Positions 17,618 to 26,852 are shown, numbered from the stretch's first letter. The stretch is DNA of 64,000 bases from Methylopila sp. 73B (GCF_000526315.1 NZ_JAFV01000001.1:1922001-1986000); one strand, 5' to 3'. Numbers and translations: made by a program. The notes: generated by a model from the letters alone, not told the origin.

Positions 17618-18091
17618 GTGCGTCTCGCGCTTTACCAACCCGACATCCCGCAGAACGCCGGCAGGCTGCTGCGGCTCGCGGCCTGCCTCGGCGTCGCCGT
17701 CGACATCATCGAGCCCGCGGGATTCCTCGTGTCCGATCGGGCGTTTCGTCGCGCCGGCCTCGACTACCTCGACCATGTGGAGGTCGTCCGCCACGTCTCG
17801 TTCGAGGCGTTCGAGCAGGCTCGCCAGGCGGCCGGCGCGCGGCTCGTGCTGCTGACGACCCGAGGCGCGGTCGCCCATGTGGACGCCGCCTTCCGGCCTG
17901 ACGACGTGCTGATGCTCGGCCGCGAATCGGCCGGCGTCCCGGACGCCGTCCACGCCGCGGCGGATCTGCGCGTGGTGGTGCCGATCCGCGCCGAACTCCG
18001 CTCGCTCAACGTCGCGGTCGCCGGCGCGATCGCCCTCGGCGAGGCGCTGCGCCAAACCGCGGGGTTTCCATCCCGCTCCTCGCCACCCTAA
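17618..18091 (+). CDS. trmL: tRNA (cytidine(34)-2'-O)-methyltransferase
   Basis: A 157-residue SPOUT (trefoil-knot) methyltransferase that 2'-O-methylates the wobble base of tRNA-Leu in E. coli. VRLALYQPDIPQNAGRLLRLAACLGVAVDIIEPAGF is the family start, and the knot region reads DDVLMLGRESAGVPDAVHAAADLRVVVPI and RSLNVAVAGAIALGEALRQ. I use the GTG at 17618, which gives 157 residues as in E. coli and follows GGAGG at 17602; a GTG at 17558 would add 20 atypical residues. hemF follows immediately. Confidence 0.92.
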   Translation: MRLALYQPDIPQNAGRLLRLAACLGVAVDIIEPAGFLVSDRAFRRAGLDYLDHVEVVRHVSFEAFEQARQAAGARLVLLTTRGAVAHVDAAFRPDDVLMLGRESAGVPDAVHAAADLRVVVPIRAELRSLNVAVAGAIALGEALRQTAGFPSRSSPP

Positions 18092-19012
18092 ATGCCGGCC
18101 TCCCGCCCTCGCATTCGCGGATCGGTCGCCATGCCCTCGCCCCTCGTCGACGTCGACGCCCGCAAGACCCGCGTCCGCGCCTGGTTCGAGGAACTCCGCG
18201 ACCAGATCCACGCCTTGTTCGAGGCCTTGGAGGACGAAGCGCCGGGCGACGCGCCCGCCGGCCGGTTCGAGCGCACGGCCTGGTCGCGCAAGGACCACAC
18301 CGGCGCCGACGGCGGCGGCGGCGTCATGGGCATGATGAAAGGCCGGCTGTTCGAGAAGGTTGGCGTGCACTGCTCCACCGTGTTCGGGGAGTTCGCGCCC
18401 GAGTTCCGCAAGGACATCCCCGGCGCGATGGAGGCGCCCGGCTTCTGGGCCTCGGGCATCTCCCTGATCGCGCACCCCGTGAACCCGAACGTGCCCACCG
18501 TGCACATGAACACCCGCTTCGTGGTGACGAGCCGCGCCTGGTTCGGCGGCGGCGCCGACCTCACGCCCGTGCTCGACCGCCGGCGGACGCAGGAGGATCC
18601 GGACACGGTCGCCTTCCATGCGGCGTTCCAACACGCCTGCGACGGCCATGCGGTGGCCGATTACGCAAGATACAAGGCGTGGTGCGACGAGTACTTCTTC
18701 CTGAAGCACCGCAACGAGCCGCGCGGGATCGGCGGCGTGTTCTACGACTGGCTGGACAGCGGCGACTTCGAGGCTGACTTCGCCTTCACCCGCTCGATCG
18801 GCGAACGTTTCGCCGAGGTCTATCCGGACATCGTGCGGGCGAACTTCGCGAAGGACTGGACCGAGGCCGACCGCGCGGAGCAACTGGTGCGCCGCGGCCG
18901 CTACGTCGAGTTCAACCTGCTGCAGGACCGCGGCACGATCTTCGGCCTGAAGACCGGCGGCAACGTCGCCTCCATCCTGTCGTCGCTTCCTCCGCTCGCC
19001 GCCTGGCCATAG
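18092..19012 (+). CDS. hemF: Oxygen-dependent coproporphyrinogen III oxidase
   Basis: A 306-residue haem-synthesis enzyme that oxidatively decarboxylates two propionates to vinyl groups. Motifs are [30 protein letters not shown], the substrate strand [39 protein letters not shown]-type [11 protein letters not shown] and the C-terminal [24 protein letters not shown]. The first ATG abuts the trmL stop; an alternative ATG at 18131 fits the conserved start as well. It lies naturally between bc1 and oxidase genes, which need haem. Confidence 0.95.
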   Translation: MPASRPRIRGSVAMPSPLVDVDARKTRVRAWFEELRDQIHALFEALEDEAPGDAPAGRFERTAWSRKDHTGADGGGGVMGMMKGRLFEKVGVHCSTVFGEFAPEFRKDIPGAMEAPGFWASGISLIAHPVNPNVPTVHMNTRFVVTSRAWFGGGADLTPVLDRRRTQEDPDTVAFHAAFQHACDGHAVADYARYKAWCDEYFFLKHRNEPRGIGGVFYDWLDSGDFEADFAFTRSIGERFAEVYPDIVRANFAKDWTEADRAEQLVRRGRYVEFNLLQDRGTIFGLKTGGNVASILSSLPPLAAWP

Positions 19013-19149
19013 GCGCACACTTCACAGCCCCGTTATCAGGCTGGAAAAGTGACAGGTCGTGGCGCGGTTGCACTGGCGCGGTTAGCGTCATCGCTTAGTT
19101 CGCTCGGGTAACGCATACCCCGGGGGCCGCCATCATCGCCGCACGCCAA

Positions 19150-20121
19150 CTGAAGCGCCTCGCGGCGCTCGGGCTCATCGCCCTGGGGCTTGGCGCATGC
19201 TCTGGCGTGCAGTCCGCGCTCGACCCCGCTGGCCGCGAGGCGCGCGACGTCGCGGACCTGTTCTGGGTCATGCTGATCGGCGCCGGCGTCGTGTGGACGA
19301 TCGTTCTGGGCGTCGCGGTCTACGCAACGCGCGTGAAGACCGAGGCCCATGACGAGGCGGTGGGCAAGCGGCTGATTCTCTGGGGCGGCGTGGTGTTTCC
19401 CGTCGTCGTGCTGGCCGCGCTGCTGGTCTATGGGCTGCGGCTGATGCCGGAGCTGCGCCAGCCGGGCGAAGGCCTGCGGGTCGACGTCGCCGGCGAGCAG
19501 TTCTGGTGGCGCGTGCGCTACAGGCCGCTGAACGGCCCGGAGGTCGTCACCGCCAACGAGATCCGCATGCCAGTGGGCGAGCGCGTGGAGTTCGCGCTGA
19601 CGAGCCCGCATGTGATCCACGCGTTCTGGATCCCAACGCTCGGCGGCAAGGTGGACATGATCCCCGGCCGCGAGAACCGGCTGGTGCTGGAGGCGGAGAA
19701 GCCCGGGACCTACCGCGGCGTCTGCGCCGAGTTCTGCGGCGCGAGCCACGCGCTGATGGCCTTCGACATCGTCGTGATGGAGAAGCCCGCGTTCGACGCC
19801 TGGCTCGCGGCCCAGGCCGCGCCGCTTCCCACTGCGACCGGCGATCTCGCGCGCGGCCGCGACCTGTTCCTGCAGAACGGCTGCGGCGCCTGCCATGCGG
19901 TGGCCGGAACCGAGGCCAGGGGCGAGGTCGGCCCCGACCTCACCCGCTTCGGTGCCCGCAAGACGCTTGGCGCCGGCACGCTGCCAAACACCGCCGACAA
20001 TGTCGTCCGCTTCATCGCCGAGACCGACACCGTCAAGCCGCGCGTGACGATGCCCGCCTACCCCGCCCTGCCGCGCGACGACCTTATGGCGATCGCGGCC
20101 TATCTGGGGAGCCTGAAGTGA
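19150..20121 (+). CDS. coxB: Cytochrome c oxidase subunit II with fused cytochrome c domain (lipoprotein, non-ATG start)
   Basis: A protein of about 323 residues. Two transmembrane helices (FWVMLIGAGVVWTIVLGVAVYA, VVFPVVVLAALLVYGL) precede the CuA domain, whose ligands are in SPHVIHAFWIP and GVCAEFCGASHALMAFDIVVME. A fused class I cytochrome c follows, with CGACH and the Met ligand region RVTMPAYPAL. Upstream of the first ATG/GTG the frame reads as a lipoprotein signal, (M)KRLAALGLIALGLGAC, with a proper lipobox. Between the in-frame stop at 19096 and that signal there is no ATG, GTG or TTG; only CTG 19150 or ATC 19132/19135 could initiate. I therefore extend the gene to CTG 19150. Confidence 0.8.
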   Translation: MKRLAALGLIALGLGACSGVQSALDPAGREARDVADLFWVMLIGAGVVWTIVLGVAVYATRVKTEAHDEAVGKRLILWGGVVFPVVVLAALLVYGLRLMPELRQPGEGLRVDVAGEQFWWRVRYRPLNGPEVVTANEIRMPVGERVEFALTSPHVIHAFWIPTLGGKVDMIPGRENRLVLEAEKPGTYRGVCAEFCGASHALMAFDIVVMEKPAFDAWLAAQAAPLPTATGDLARGRDLFLQNGCGACHAVAGTEARGEVGPDLTRFGARKTLGAGTLPNTADNVVRFIAETDTVKPRVTMPAYPALPRDDLMAIAAYLGSLK

Positions 20122-20147
20122 TGGGCGCCGCAAAACTCGACGCCTTT

Positions 20148-20295
20148 TCCCTTCTCCCCTTGCAGGAGAAGGTGGCCGACGACGCAGGCGTCGGTCGGAT
20201 GAGGGGTCCGTTTCAGGATAAAGCACTTCACGTCGGCGACAGCCTCATCCTGATACGGACCCCTCACCCTTACCCTCTCCCGCAAGGGGAGAGGG
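20148..20295. repeat. Palindromic repeat family D (intergenic, between coxB and ctaD-ctaE)
   Basis: About 148 bp with ends CCCTTCTCCCCTTGCAGGAG and CCCGCAAGGGGAGAGGG, and an inner GATGAGGGGTCCGT / ACGGACCCCTCA pair flanking a stretch with AGGATAAAGCACTT. It is one copy in this window. It fills most of the 241 bp gap between the two oxidase genes, so any transcript joining them must cross it. Confidence 0.75.
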
Positions 20296-20362
20296 GGACG
20301 GCTACGGCGCGCGTCGCCGTGCGCCGTCGAGCCCTGCTTTCATGGTCGTCGGAGCTTGATCG

Positions 20363-22900
20363 ATGACCGACGCCGCGCTCGCCTCCCCCCAGGACGATCC
20401 GGAGGTCCGCAAGGGCCAGGAGGACCGCCTCGAAAAGGTCTGGGAGACGCCGAAGGGCGTCCGCTACTGGTCGGCTGTGAACAATTCCGAGGTCGGGATC
20501 TGGTACACGGCGACCGCCCTGTTCTTCTTCCTGTTCGCGGGCGTGCTCGGGCTGCTGATCCGCGCCCAGCTCGCCGTCCCGGACAACGATTTCCTGTCCG
20601 CCACCTTCTACAACCAGGTCTTCACGCTGCACGGCACGGCGATGATGTTCCTGTTCGCGATCCCGATCTTCGAGGCGGTCGCGATCCTGATCCTGCCGGA
20701 GATGCTGGGCGCCCGCGACCTGCCGTTCCCCAGGCTATCCGCGTTCGGCTACTGGAGCTTCCTGCTCGGCGGCGTGTTCGTCTGCGGCTCGATCTTCTTC
20801 AACGCCGCGCCCGACGGCGGCTGGTTCATGTACCCGCCGCTGACCACCGACGAGAAGCAGACCGGCATCGGCGCCGACGTCTGGCTGCTGGGGCTGTCGT
20901 TCATCGAGGTCGCGTCGATCGCAGCCGCCGTCGAGTTGATCGTCGGCACGCTAAAGTGCCGGCCGCCGGGCATGCGCATCAACCTGATGCCGCTTTACGC
21001 CTGGTACGTGCTGGTGGTCGCCGGCATGATCCTGTTCGCCTTCCCGCCGCTGATCGCGGGCGACATCCTGTTCGAGCTCGAGCGGATGTTCGGCTGGCCG
21101 TTCTTCGATCCCGCCAAGGGCGGCGACCCGCTGCTGTGGCAGCACCTGTTCTGGATCTTCGGCCACCCCGAGGTCTACATCATCTTCCTCCCCGCGATCG
21201 CGCTGCTCGCGATGATCGTGCCGACCTTCGCCCAGCGGCCGATCCTCGGCTACTCGTGGATCGTGCTCGCCGCCGTCGGCACCGGCTTCCTGTCGTTCGG
21301 CCTGTGGGTCCACCACATGTTCACGACCGGGTTGCCCGCGATCTCGCTCGCCTTCTTCTCGGCGGCGTCGGAGGCGGTCGCGATCCCGACCGGCGTGCAG
21401 ATCTTCGTGTTCCTGGCGACGCTGCTCGCGGGCCGGGTGATCTATTCCGTGCCGATGCTCTACGCGGTCGGGGCGCTCGCGATCTTCGTGTTCGGCGGGC
21501 TGACTGGCGTCATGGTGGCGCTCGCGCCGTTCGACTGGCAGGCGCATGACAGCCACTTCGTGGTGGCGCATCTGCATTACACGCTGATCGGCGGCATGTT
21601 CTTCCCGCTGATCGCGGGCGTCTATTACTACTACCCCTTCGTGATGGACCGCAGGCTGTCGGACCGGCTCGGCAAGATCGGCTTCTGGCTGATGTTCGTC
21701 GGCTTCAACGTCACCTTCCTGCCGATGCACATCACGGGCCTGCGCGGCATGCCGCGCCGGGTGTTCACCTACGCGGAAGGGCTTGGCTTCGACACGCTCA
21801 ACATGGTCTCGACGGTCGGCGCCTTCGTGTTCGCGGCCGGCGTGCTGGTGGTGACCTGGGACATCCTGCGACCGAAGTCGAAGGAGCCCTACGCGCCCCG
21901 CAACGTCTGGAACGCCGGCACGCTGGAGTGGCTGTCGGAGAACCCGGGCCGCGACTGGGGCGTACGCACGGTGCCGGTCGTCACCACGCGCTACCCGCTC
22001 TGGGACCAGCCGAACTTCGTGCGCGATTACGACGAGGGCCGGTTCTACCTGCCCGACGCCGAGGAGGGAAAGCGCGAGACGCTGATCACCTCGGTGCTCG
22101 ACGCGCGGCCGATCCAGTGCCTGCGCGTGCCGGGCAACACCTTCATCACCATGGGGGCGGCCTTCCTCACCGGCGGCGCCTTCATCGCGGCGACCTTCTA
22201 CGCCTGGACGCTGACGATCGGCTTCTCGATCGCGGCGCTGATCGCGATCCTGATCTGGCTCTGGACCGGCACCGCGATCATCCCGGAGAAGAAGGAGAAG
22301 GACGTCGGCCTCGGGCTGCGGCTGCCGCTCTACGTCTCCGGCCCGGACTCGGTCGGCTGGTGGGCGATGTTCATCACGATGATCGGCGACATGTCGGCCT
22401 TCGCGAGCCTGATTTTCGGCTACTTCTTCTACTGGACGATCCACGCCACCGCATTCCCACCGGTCGACGCCGCAGGCCCCGGCCTGCTGTGGCCGTCGGT
22501 TGCGCTCGGGCTCACCGTGGCGTCCTGGGGCGCGATGCTGCTCGCCCGCCGGGCGAACGCCGCCGACCGGCCGCTGTCGCTGCGGCTGTGGCTCGGCGTC
22601 TCCCTCGTGCTCGCGGTCGGCGGCGGCGCGGCGTTGCTGTGGGGGCCGCACACCACCGGCCTCGACCCCACCGCCCACGTGTACCCCGCGACCGTGTGGG
22701 TCATCGCGATCTGGACCGCGGTCCACATCGGCGTCGGCGTGATCATGACGCTCTACTGCCTGGCGCGCTCGGTCGGCTCCAAGCTGACGAAGGAGCACGA
22801 CATCGACATCCACAACGTCGTGCTGTTCTGGCACTTCGCCCTGATCACCATGGCGGTCAGCGTCGCGACCATCGCCCTGTTCCCGCTGGTGGCGCGATGA
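20363..22900 (+). CDS. Cytochrome c oxidase subunit I fused to subunit III (CtaD-CtaE)
   Basis: An 845-residue membrane protein. Residues about 1-530 are a haem-copper oxidase subunit I: LHGTAMMFLF (low-spin haem His), FGHPEVYIIFLP with the Glu and the CuB His-Tyr pair, WVHHMFTTG (CuB histidines), and DSHFVVAHLHYTLIGG (both haem histidines). A linker region (PYAPRNVWNAGTLEW) follows. Residues about 585-845 carry subunit III-like helices (GWWAMFITMIGDMSAFASLIFGYFFYW, HNVVLFWHFALITMAVSV). Such I-III fusions are known in some caa3-type oxidases. It works with the CoxB-cytochrome c fusion upstream, reducing oxygen and pumping protons. The start at 20363 gives MTDAALASPQDDPEVRKG. Confidence 0.93.
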   Translation: MTDAALASPQDDPEVRKGQEDRLEKVWETPKGVRYWSAVNNSEVGIWYTATALFFFLFAGVLGLLIRAQLAVPDNDFLSATFYNQVFTLHGTAMMFLFAIPIFEAVAILILPEMLGARDLPFPRLSAFGYWSFLLGGVFVCGSIFFNAAPDGGWFMYPPLTTDEKQTGIGADVWLLGLSFIEVASIAAAVELIVGTLKCRPPGMRINLMPLYAWYVLVVAGMILFAFPPLIAGDILFELERMFGWPFFDPAKGGDPLLWQHLFWIFGHPEVYIIFLPAIALLAMIVPTFAQRPILGYSWIVLAAVGTGFLSFGLWVHHMFTTGLPAISLAFFSAASEAVAIPTGVQIFVFLATLLAGRVIYSVPMLYAVGALAIFVFGGLTGVMVALAPFDWQAHDSHFVVAHLHYTLIGGMFFPLIAGVYYYYPFVMDRRLSDRLGKIGFWLMFVGFNVTFLPMHITGLRGMPRRVFTYAEGLGFDTLNMVSTVGAFVFAAGVLVVTWDILRPKSKEPYAPRNVWNAGTLEWLSENPGRDWGVRTVPVVTTRYPLWDQPNFVRDYDEGRFYLPDAEEGKRETLITSVLDARPIQCLRVPGNTFITMGAAFLTGGAFIAATFYAWTLTIGFSIAALIAILIWLWTGTAIIPEKKEKDVGLGLRLPLYVSGPDSVGWWAMFITMIGDMSAFASLIFGYFFYWTIHATAFPPVDAAGPGLLWPSVALGLTVASWGAMLLARRANAADRPLSLRLWLGVSLVLAVGGGAALLWGPHTTGLDPTAHVYPATVWVIAIWTAVHIGVGVIMTLYCLARSVGSKLTKEHDIDIHNVVLFWHFALITMAVSVATIALFPLVAR

Positions 22901-22927
22901 GGAGGCGCTGCGCCCCGCCTTCCTTCA

Positions 22928-23052
22928 CCTCTCCCCTGTGGGGAGAGGTCGGCGCGCAGCGCCGGGTGAGGGGGGCCCGCGCTCGCCGGAGAACCCGGAG
23001 CCCCCTCACCCGCTCGGCTTCGCCGATCGACCTCTCCCCACAGGGGAGAGGT
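22928..23052. repeat. Palindromic repeat family A, copy A2 (intergenic)
   Basis: A 125 bp element with ACCTCTCCCC and GGGGAGAGGT ends and the inner GGGTGAGGGGG / CCCCCTCACCC pair. It lies between the subunit I-III gene and the small membrane protein gene. Confidence 0.85.
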
Positions 23053-23102
23053 AAAGAGCCGCGCTGCGCCTCCCTCGCTTTGCCCGCTCTCCGGAGGCCT
23101 CA

Positions 23103-23498
23103 ATGATCGCCTCCACCCGCGCGAACCTGATCACCCTCGTCACCGCCCCCACGGTCTGGGCTCTGCACTTCCTCGTCTCCTACACCGCCGCCGCCGGCTA
23201 TTGCGCCAAGACCATGGCGGACGCGCGGGTGATGACCGGCGCGGCGTGGCCGGACATCACCGTCGCCCGCCTCGTCATCCTCGTCGCGACCGTGGTCGCC
23301 GTCGCGATCATCGCGCTCTGCACGCGGCAGGCGTGGGGCCACTGGCGGAGCGGCGACGTGGACCCGCCGTTCGACGAGCCGAGCTTCGAGGGTAGGCAGG
23401 GCTTCCTCGGCTTCGCCACGCTGCTGCTGTGCGGGCTCTCGTTCGTCGGCGTTATCTTCGTCGCGCTGCCGGCCGTGTTCATCGGAGACTGCCGATGA
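23103..23498 (+). CDS. Small membrane protein of the cytochrome oxidase cluster
   Basis: A 131-residue protein with three predicted membrane helices (LITLVTAPTVWALHFLVSYTAAA; ARLVILVATVVAVAIIALCT; FLGFATLLLCGLSFVGVIFVALPAVF). It ends with IGDCR and overlaps ctaG by ATGA. Proteins like this sit between CtaD/E fusions and CtaG in several alphaproteobacterial oxidase clusters. I do not know a named role; a structural or assembly part of the oxidase is inferred from position and coupling. Confidence 0.75.
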   Translation: MIASTRANLITLVTAPTVWALHFLVSYTAAAGYCAKTMADARVMTGAAWPDITVARLVILVATVVAVAIIALCTRQAWGHWRSGDVDPPFDEPSFEGRQGFLGFATLLLCGLSFVGVIFVALPAVFIGDCR

Positions 23499-24154
23499 AG
23501 CGCAAGCTTCTCCTCGGGGCGGGTCTCGCCGTGCTCGCGCTCGCCTGGGCGCCGCAGACCAGCGCCCTGATCGGCCACGGCTTCACCGGCCACATGATCC
23601 GGCATATGGGCGTCGTGGCGATCGCGGCGCCCCTGATCGCGCTCAGCGTGGCGGGCTCCCGCTACGATCTGTCGGCCAGTCATCCTCTGCTGTTCGCAGC
23701 CGTCCCCGCCTCGCTGGTCGAGCTCATCGTGGTGTGGGGCTGGCACACGCCTGCCGCCCACGATCTCGCCCGCGAAAGCGCCCTCGCCTACCTCGGCGAG
23801 CAGGCCTCGTTCCTGCTCTCCGGCCTCTGGGTCTGGCTCGCCTGCTTTGGCTACGGCGCCACGACCAAGGCCGGCCGCACCGCCGCGGGGGTCGTGGCGA
23901 TGCTGCTCACCTCGATCCACATGACGCTGCTCGGCGCGCTGCTCGCCATGAGCGTGCGGCCGCTCTTCGCCGCGCACCACCAGGCGAGCGAAACGCTGAC
24001 GCTGCTCAGCCCGCTCGACGACCAGCAGCTCGGCGGCGTGATGATGCTGCTGATCGGCGGCGCGGCCTACCTCGCCGGCGGCGTCGCGCTCGTCGGCCGC
24101 CTGCTCTCCGACGACCGCGCGCCATCCGCGCTCACCCGCGGAGGCCGGCCATGA
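23495..24154 (+). CDS. ctaG: Cytochrome c oxidase assembly protein CtaG (caa3-type, multi-helix family)
   Basis: A 219-residue membrane protein of the caa3_CtaG family, distinct from the Cox11-type CtaG. The segment GHGFTGHMIRHMGVVAIAAPLIAL carries the conserved histidines, then VVWGWHTPAAHDLARES and LLTSIHMTLLGALLAMSVRPLF, where His and Met could bind copper. It starts at ATG 23495, overlapping the upstream stop, and its own stop overlaps the next gene's ATG. It probably helps to build the copper centres of this oxidase. Confidence 0.85.
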   Translation: MKRKLLLGAGLAVLALAWAPQTSALIGHGFTGHMIRHMGVVAIAAPLIALSVAGSRYDLSASHPLLFAAVPASLVELIVVWGWHTPAAHDLARESALAYLGEQASFLLSGLWVWLACFGYGATTKAGRTAAGVVAMLLTSIHMTLLGALLAMSVRPLFAAHHQASETLTLLSPLDDQQLGGVMMLLIGGAAYLAGGVALVGRLLSDDRAPSALTRGGRP

Positions 24155-25308
24155 GCGGGTTCCTCAACCGCAGCGTGAACGTCCGCGTGACGCCGAAGCG
24201 CGCGGGCGTCGCGGCGGTGCTCGCGGTGGCCGCCGGCCTCGCCTTTGGCTGGTCCGGCCTGTTCAACATCTCTGCCAGCACGAAGCACTGGGGCGTCACC
24301 GATTGGTTCCTGCACTGGGTGATGATCAACTCCGTGGAGACCTGGTCGATCGGCGTCGAGGTCCCGGACAACCTCGACGACCGGGCGCTGATCGCCCGCG
24401 GCGCCGGGCATTACGCCACCGGCTGCGCCTCCTGCCACGGGGCGCCGGGCCGGCCGCGGTCGCCGCTGACCGACGTCATGAGCCCGCCGCCGCCGGACCT
24501 CGACGCCAAGGTTCCGACCTGGGAGACCGCGCACCTCTTCACCATTGTGAAGCACGGCGTGAAGTTCTCCGGCATGCCGGCCTGGGTCTCGTTCGACGAG
24601 CGCGAGGACGAGGTCTGGGCGGTCGTCGCCTTCCTGAAGAAGCTCCCAGGCATGACGCCGGACGAGTACAAGGCGCTCGCCATAGGCGCGGAGAGCGACG
24701 GCGCCGTGGGCGGGCTGGTCGCGATCGCGCACGGCCCGCAGGGCCGCGGCCCACGCGAGGACACGCTCGCCGACTGCGCCCGTTGCCACGGCCGCGACGG
24801 CCTGGGCCGGGACGGCGACGCCTTCCCGGTGATCGCCGGCCAGTCGGAGGACTATCTATTCGACGCGCTGTCGGCCTACGCCGTCGGCAAGCGCCACAGC
24901 GGGATCATGCAGCCCGCCGCCTCCCGGTTGCCCTACTCGGAGTTGGCGGCGCTGGCCGAGCATTACGCGAACCAGCCGGCCGGACGCCCGAAGGACGCGC
25001 CGACGCCCGATCCCGCGCTCGTGGCCGCGGGCGAAAAGATCGCCCGCGAGGGCGTGCGCGCCACCGGCACGCCCGCCTGCCAGTCCTGCCACGGCCCCTC
25101 CGCCTCGGCGCGCAACCCCGCCTACCCCTCGCTCGCCGGGCAGCACGCGTCCTATCTGGAGACCCAGCTTCACCTCTGGGAGAAGGAGCACGACTCGCGC
25201 GGCGGCGGCCCGTTCCGCGAGATCATGCGCAAGATCGCCTTCCGCATGACGCCGGAGGAGATCCGCGCCGTCGCCGCCTACTACGCTTCGCTGCCGCCGG
25301 GGACGTGA
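24151..25308 (+). CDS. Membrane-anchored cytochrome c with three haem sites
   Basis: A 385-residue protein. A single N-terminal anchor (AGVAAVLAVAAGLAFGWSGLFNI) precedes three CxxCH sites: CASCHG (about residue 92), CARCHG (about 210) and CQSCHG (about 311), each with a distal Met region (for example FSGMPAW and HSGIMQPAAS). The haem domains resemble the c4/alcohol dehydrogenase cytochrome subunit type. It is the last gene of the oxidase cluster, coupled to ctaG by ATGA. A role as electron donor to the oxidase, or as carrier from a dehydrogenase, is inferred. Confidence 0.88.
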   Translation: MSGFLNRSVNVRVTPKRAGVAAVLAVAAGLAFGWSGLFNISASTKHWGVTDWFLHWVMINSVETWSIGVEVPDNLDDRALIARGAGHYATGCASCHGAPGRPRSPLTDVMSPPPPDLDAKVPTWETAHLFTIVKHGVKFSGMPAWVSFDEREDEVWAVVAFLKKLPGMTPDEYKALAIGAESDGAVGGLVAIAHGPQGRGPREDTLADCARCHGRDGLGRDGDAFPVIAGQSEDYLFDALSAYAVGKRHSGIMQPAASRLPYSELAALAEHYANQPAGRPKDAPTPDPALVAAGEKIAREGVRATGTPACQSCHGPSASARNPAYPSLAGQHASYLETQLHLWEKEHDSRGGGPFREIMRKIAFRMTPEEIRAVAAYYASLPPGT

Positions 25309-25354
25309 GCGCAGGCGTCGGCCAAGCTCCTGTCCAGGTGACGCAACGTCTCCG

Positions 25355-25491
25355 CCCCCTCCCCCTTGCGGGGAGGGTAAGGGTGGGGGTGGCGCAGGAT
25401 GGAGCGGAACGGCCCGCGCAGAGCGGCGGCGATCTCTGCGCTTCATTCTGAACCACCCCCACCCCCGGCCCCTCCCCGCAAGGGGGAGGGG
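25355..25491. repeat. Palindromic repeat family C, copy C2 (intergenic)
   Basis: About 137 bp between two convergent genes. The left end is CCCCTCCCCCTTGCGGGGAGG with GGGTGGGGGTGGCGCAG; the right end is CCACCCCCACCCCCGG with CCCGCAAGGGGGAGGGG. It is the same design as the copy embedded in the MidA-family gene at 5991. Confidence 0.87.
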
Positions 25492-25534
25492 AGAAAGTGG
25501 CGTCGCAGTCGCCCTCAAAGTCTCGAACGGGATG

Positions 25535-25927
25535 CTACGGCTTCCGGTACGACGTCGCCCGGATCGTAAGCTCCGCCCCCGCCGGATCGCGCGCGAACAC
25601 CACGCCGGCCTGCTTCGACGACTTGCGCGCGACGTAGTCCAGCGTGACCTCGGCGCTCTCGAGCACGTCGTCGCCCTGCTTCAGCTCGGCGAGCATCAGG
25701 ATTTCGGCCGCGGTGGAGGCGCCCTCGTTCTTCGCGGTGAAGCGGACGACGTAGCCGCCGGGGCCCCGGCTGACGTCGTCGACGGTGGCTATGATCGCGG
25801 GCGGGCCGTCCTCGTAGGTCAGCGCCTCGTGCGTGAGGACGCCCAGGACGCCGACGACGAGGGCCGCGCCCAGCCCCGCGACGCCCCACTCCAGCCATCC
25901 GATCTCGCGCGCGCCTTCTTCGGCCAT
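25535..25927 (-). CDS. TIGR02588 family protein
   Basis: A 130-residue protein with one N-terminal helix (WLEWGVAGLGAALVVGVLGVLTHEAL) and an extracytoplasmic beta-rich domain (GYVVRFTAKNEGASTAAEILMLAEL...). The family has no known function but occurs next to TIGR02587 membrane proteins, exactly as here, 9 bp apart on the same strand. The domain resembles CARDB/fibronectin-like folds. Identification is by remembered pattern and the pairing. Confidence 0.78.
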   Translation of the reverse strand: MAEEGAREIGWLEWGVAGLGAALVVGVLGVLTHEALTYEDGPPAIIATVDDVSRGPGGYVVRFTAKNEGASTAAEILMLAELKQGDDVLESAEVTLDYVARKSSKQAGVVFARDPAGAELTIRATSYRKP

Positions 25928-25936
25928 GTCCGTTCC

Positions 25937-26782
25937 CTAAACGATGAGCCGCGCGAAGGCGGCGCCGACGGCTGCGGGGAAGCCCAGCGTCACGCACAGC
26001 CGCAGCGCGGCCTCGAGCCCGAGATCGTCGAAGCGGCCGAAGGTCCACATCAGCGCGAAGCACACGAGCAACGACAACGCGTAGCCGACGACGGTGTAGC
26101 GCGCGAACAGGCTCCAGAAGCCGGCGCCCTCGGGCTCCACCGGCTCCTGGCCGGCGTACTGCAGCACATAGACCACGGAGTGCATGGCGGCGAGCGAGAC
26201 GAGAACCAGCACGATGGCGTGGAACGGCGTCATCTCGGCGGAGATCAGGTCGACCTCCTCGGTCGGCGCGACGCTGAAGCAGAGGTAGATGGCGCCGGCC
26301 GCCATGAAGAGCAGCTCGGCCCAGTACCCCGCCTCGCGGGCGTGCCGTTCGTCGCTTTCGTCCGGCTTGCCGAACTGGCCCTGCGCCACCACCGCGCCGA
26401 GGCTCGCGGGCACGCTCTCGATCACGATCGCGCCCATGATCTCGTCGAACGACATCCGCGGCTCGATCAGGCCGAACAGGCTCAGGATCACCGCGGAGGT
26501 CACGACGCCGACCGCGAAGGCGACCAGCGCGTCGCGGATGTCGTCGCGCCAGCAGGTCGTCTCCTCGAAGCCGATGAAGCGCGACAGGCCGACGAGCAGC
26601 GGGATCAGCCCCGCGACCAGCGCCAGCAGCCGCCAGCGGTCGAGGCTGGCGCCCAGCGACCACATCTCCATGGTCATCAGCACGGGCAGCGAAAACACCA
26701 CCGCGCCGCCGACCGCCCGGCCAACGCCCGCGAGAAAACCGAGTTCGATCTCGCGGCGGGACAGGGTTTGCGCAGACGCCAT
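25937..26782 (-). CDS. TIGR02587 family membrane protein
   Basis: A 281-residue protein with about seven membrane helices, beginning RREIELGFLAGVGRAVGGAVVFSLPVLMTMEMW, which fits the TIGR02587 family of putative integral membrane proteins. SRFIGFEETTCWRDDIRDALVAFAVG and RHAREAGYWAELLFMAAGAIYLCFSVAPTEE are further family-like stretches. It forms a two-gene unit with the TIGR02588 gene. No function is established; transport or a membrane scaffold would be guesses. Confidence 0.8.
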   Translation of the reverse strand: MASAQTLSRREIELGFLAGVGRAVGGAVVFSLPVLMTMEMWSLGASLDRWRLLALVAGLIPLLVGLSRFIGFEETTCWRDDIRDALVAFAVGVVTSAVILSLFGLIEPRMSFDEIMGAIVIESVPASLGAVVAQGQFGKPDESDERHAREAGYWAELLFMAAGAIYLCFSVAPTEEVDLISAEMTPFHAIVLVLVSLAAMHSVVYVLQYAGQEPVEPEGAGFWSLFARYTVVGYALSLLVCFALMWTFGRFDDLGLEAALRLCVTLGFPAAVGAAFARLIV

Positions 26783-26852
26783 GGGGTGCGGGTTCCGGAG
26801 GGGCGCCTGCGGACGCGGGCGTCGGCGCTAGATCGCGCCGGCGCGGGCTGCG

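Noticed and set aside
20363-22900. Frameshift joining two oxidase genes
   Set aside because: The subunit I and subunit III parts are in one continuous frame with a plausible linker, and I-III fusions are known, so this is a real fusion.
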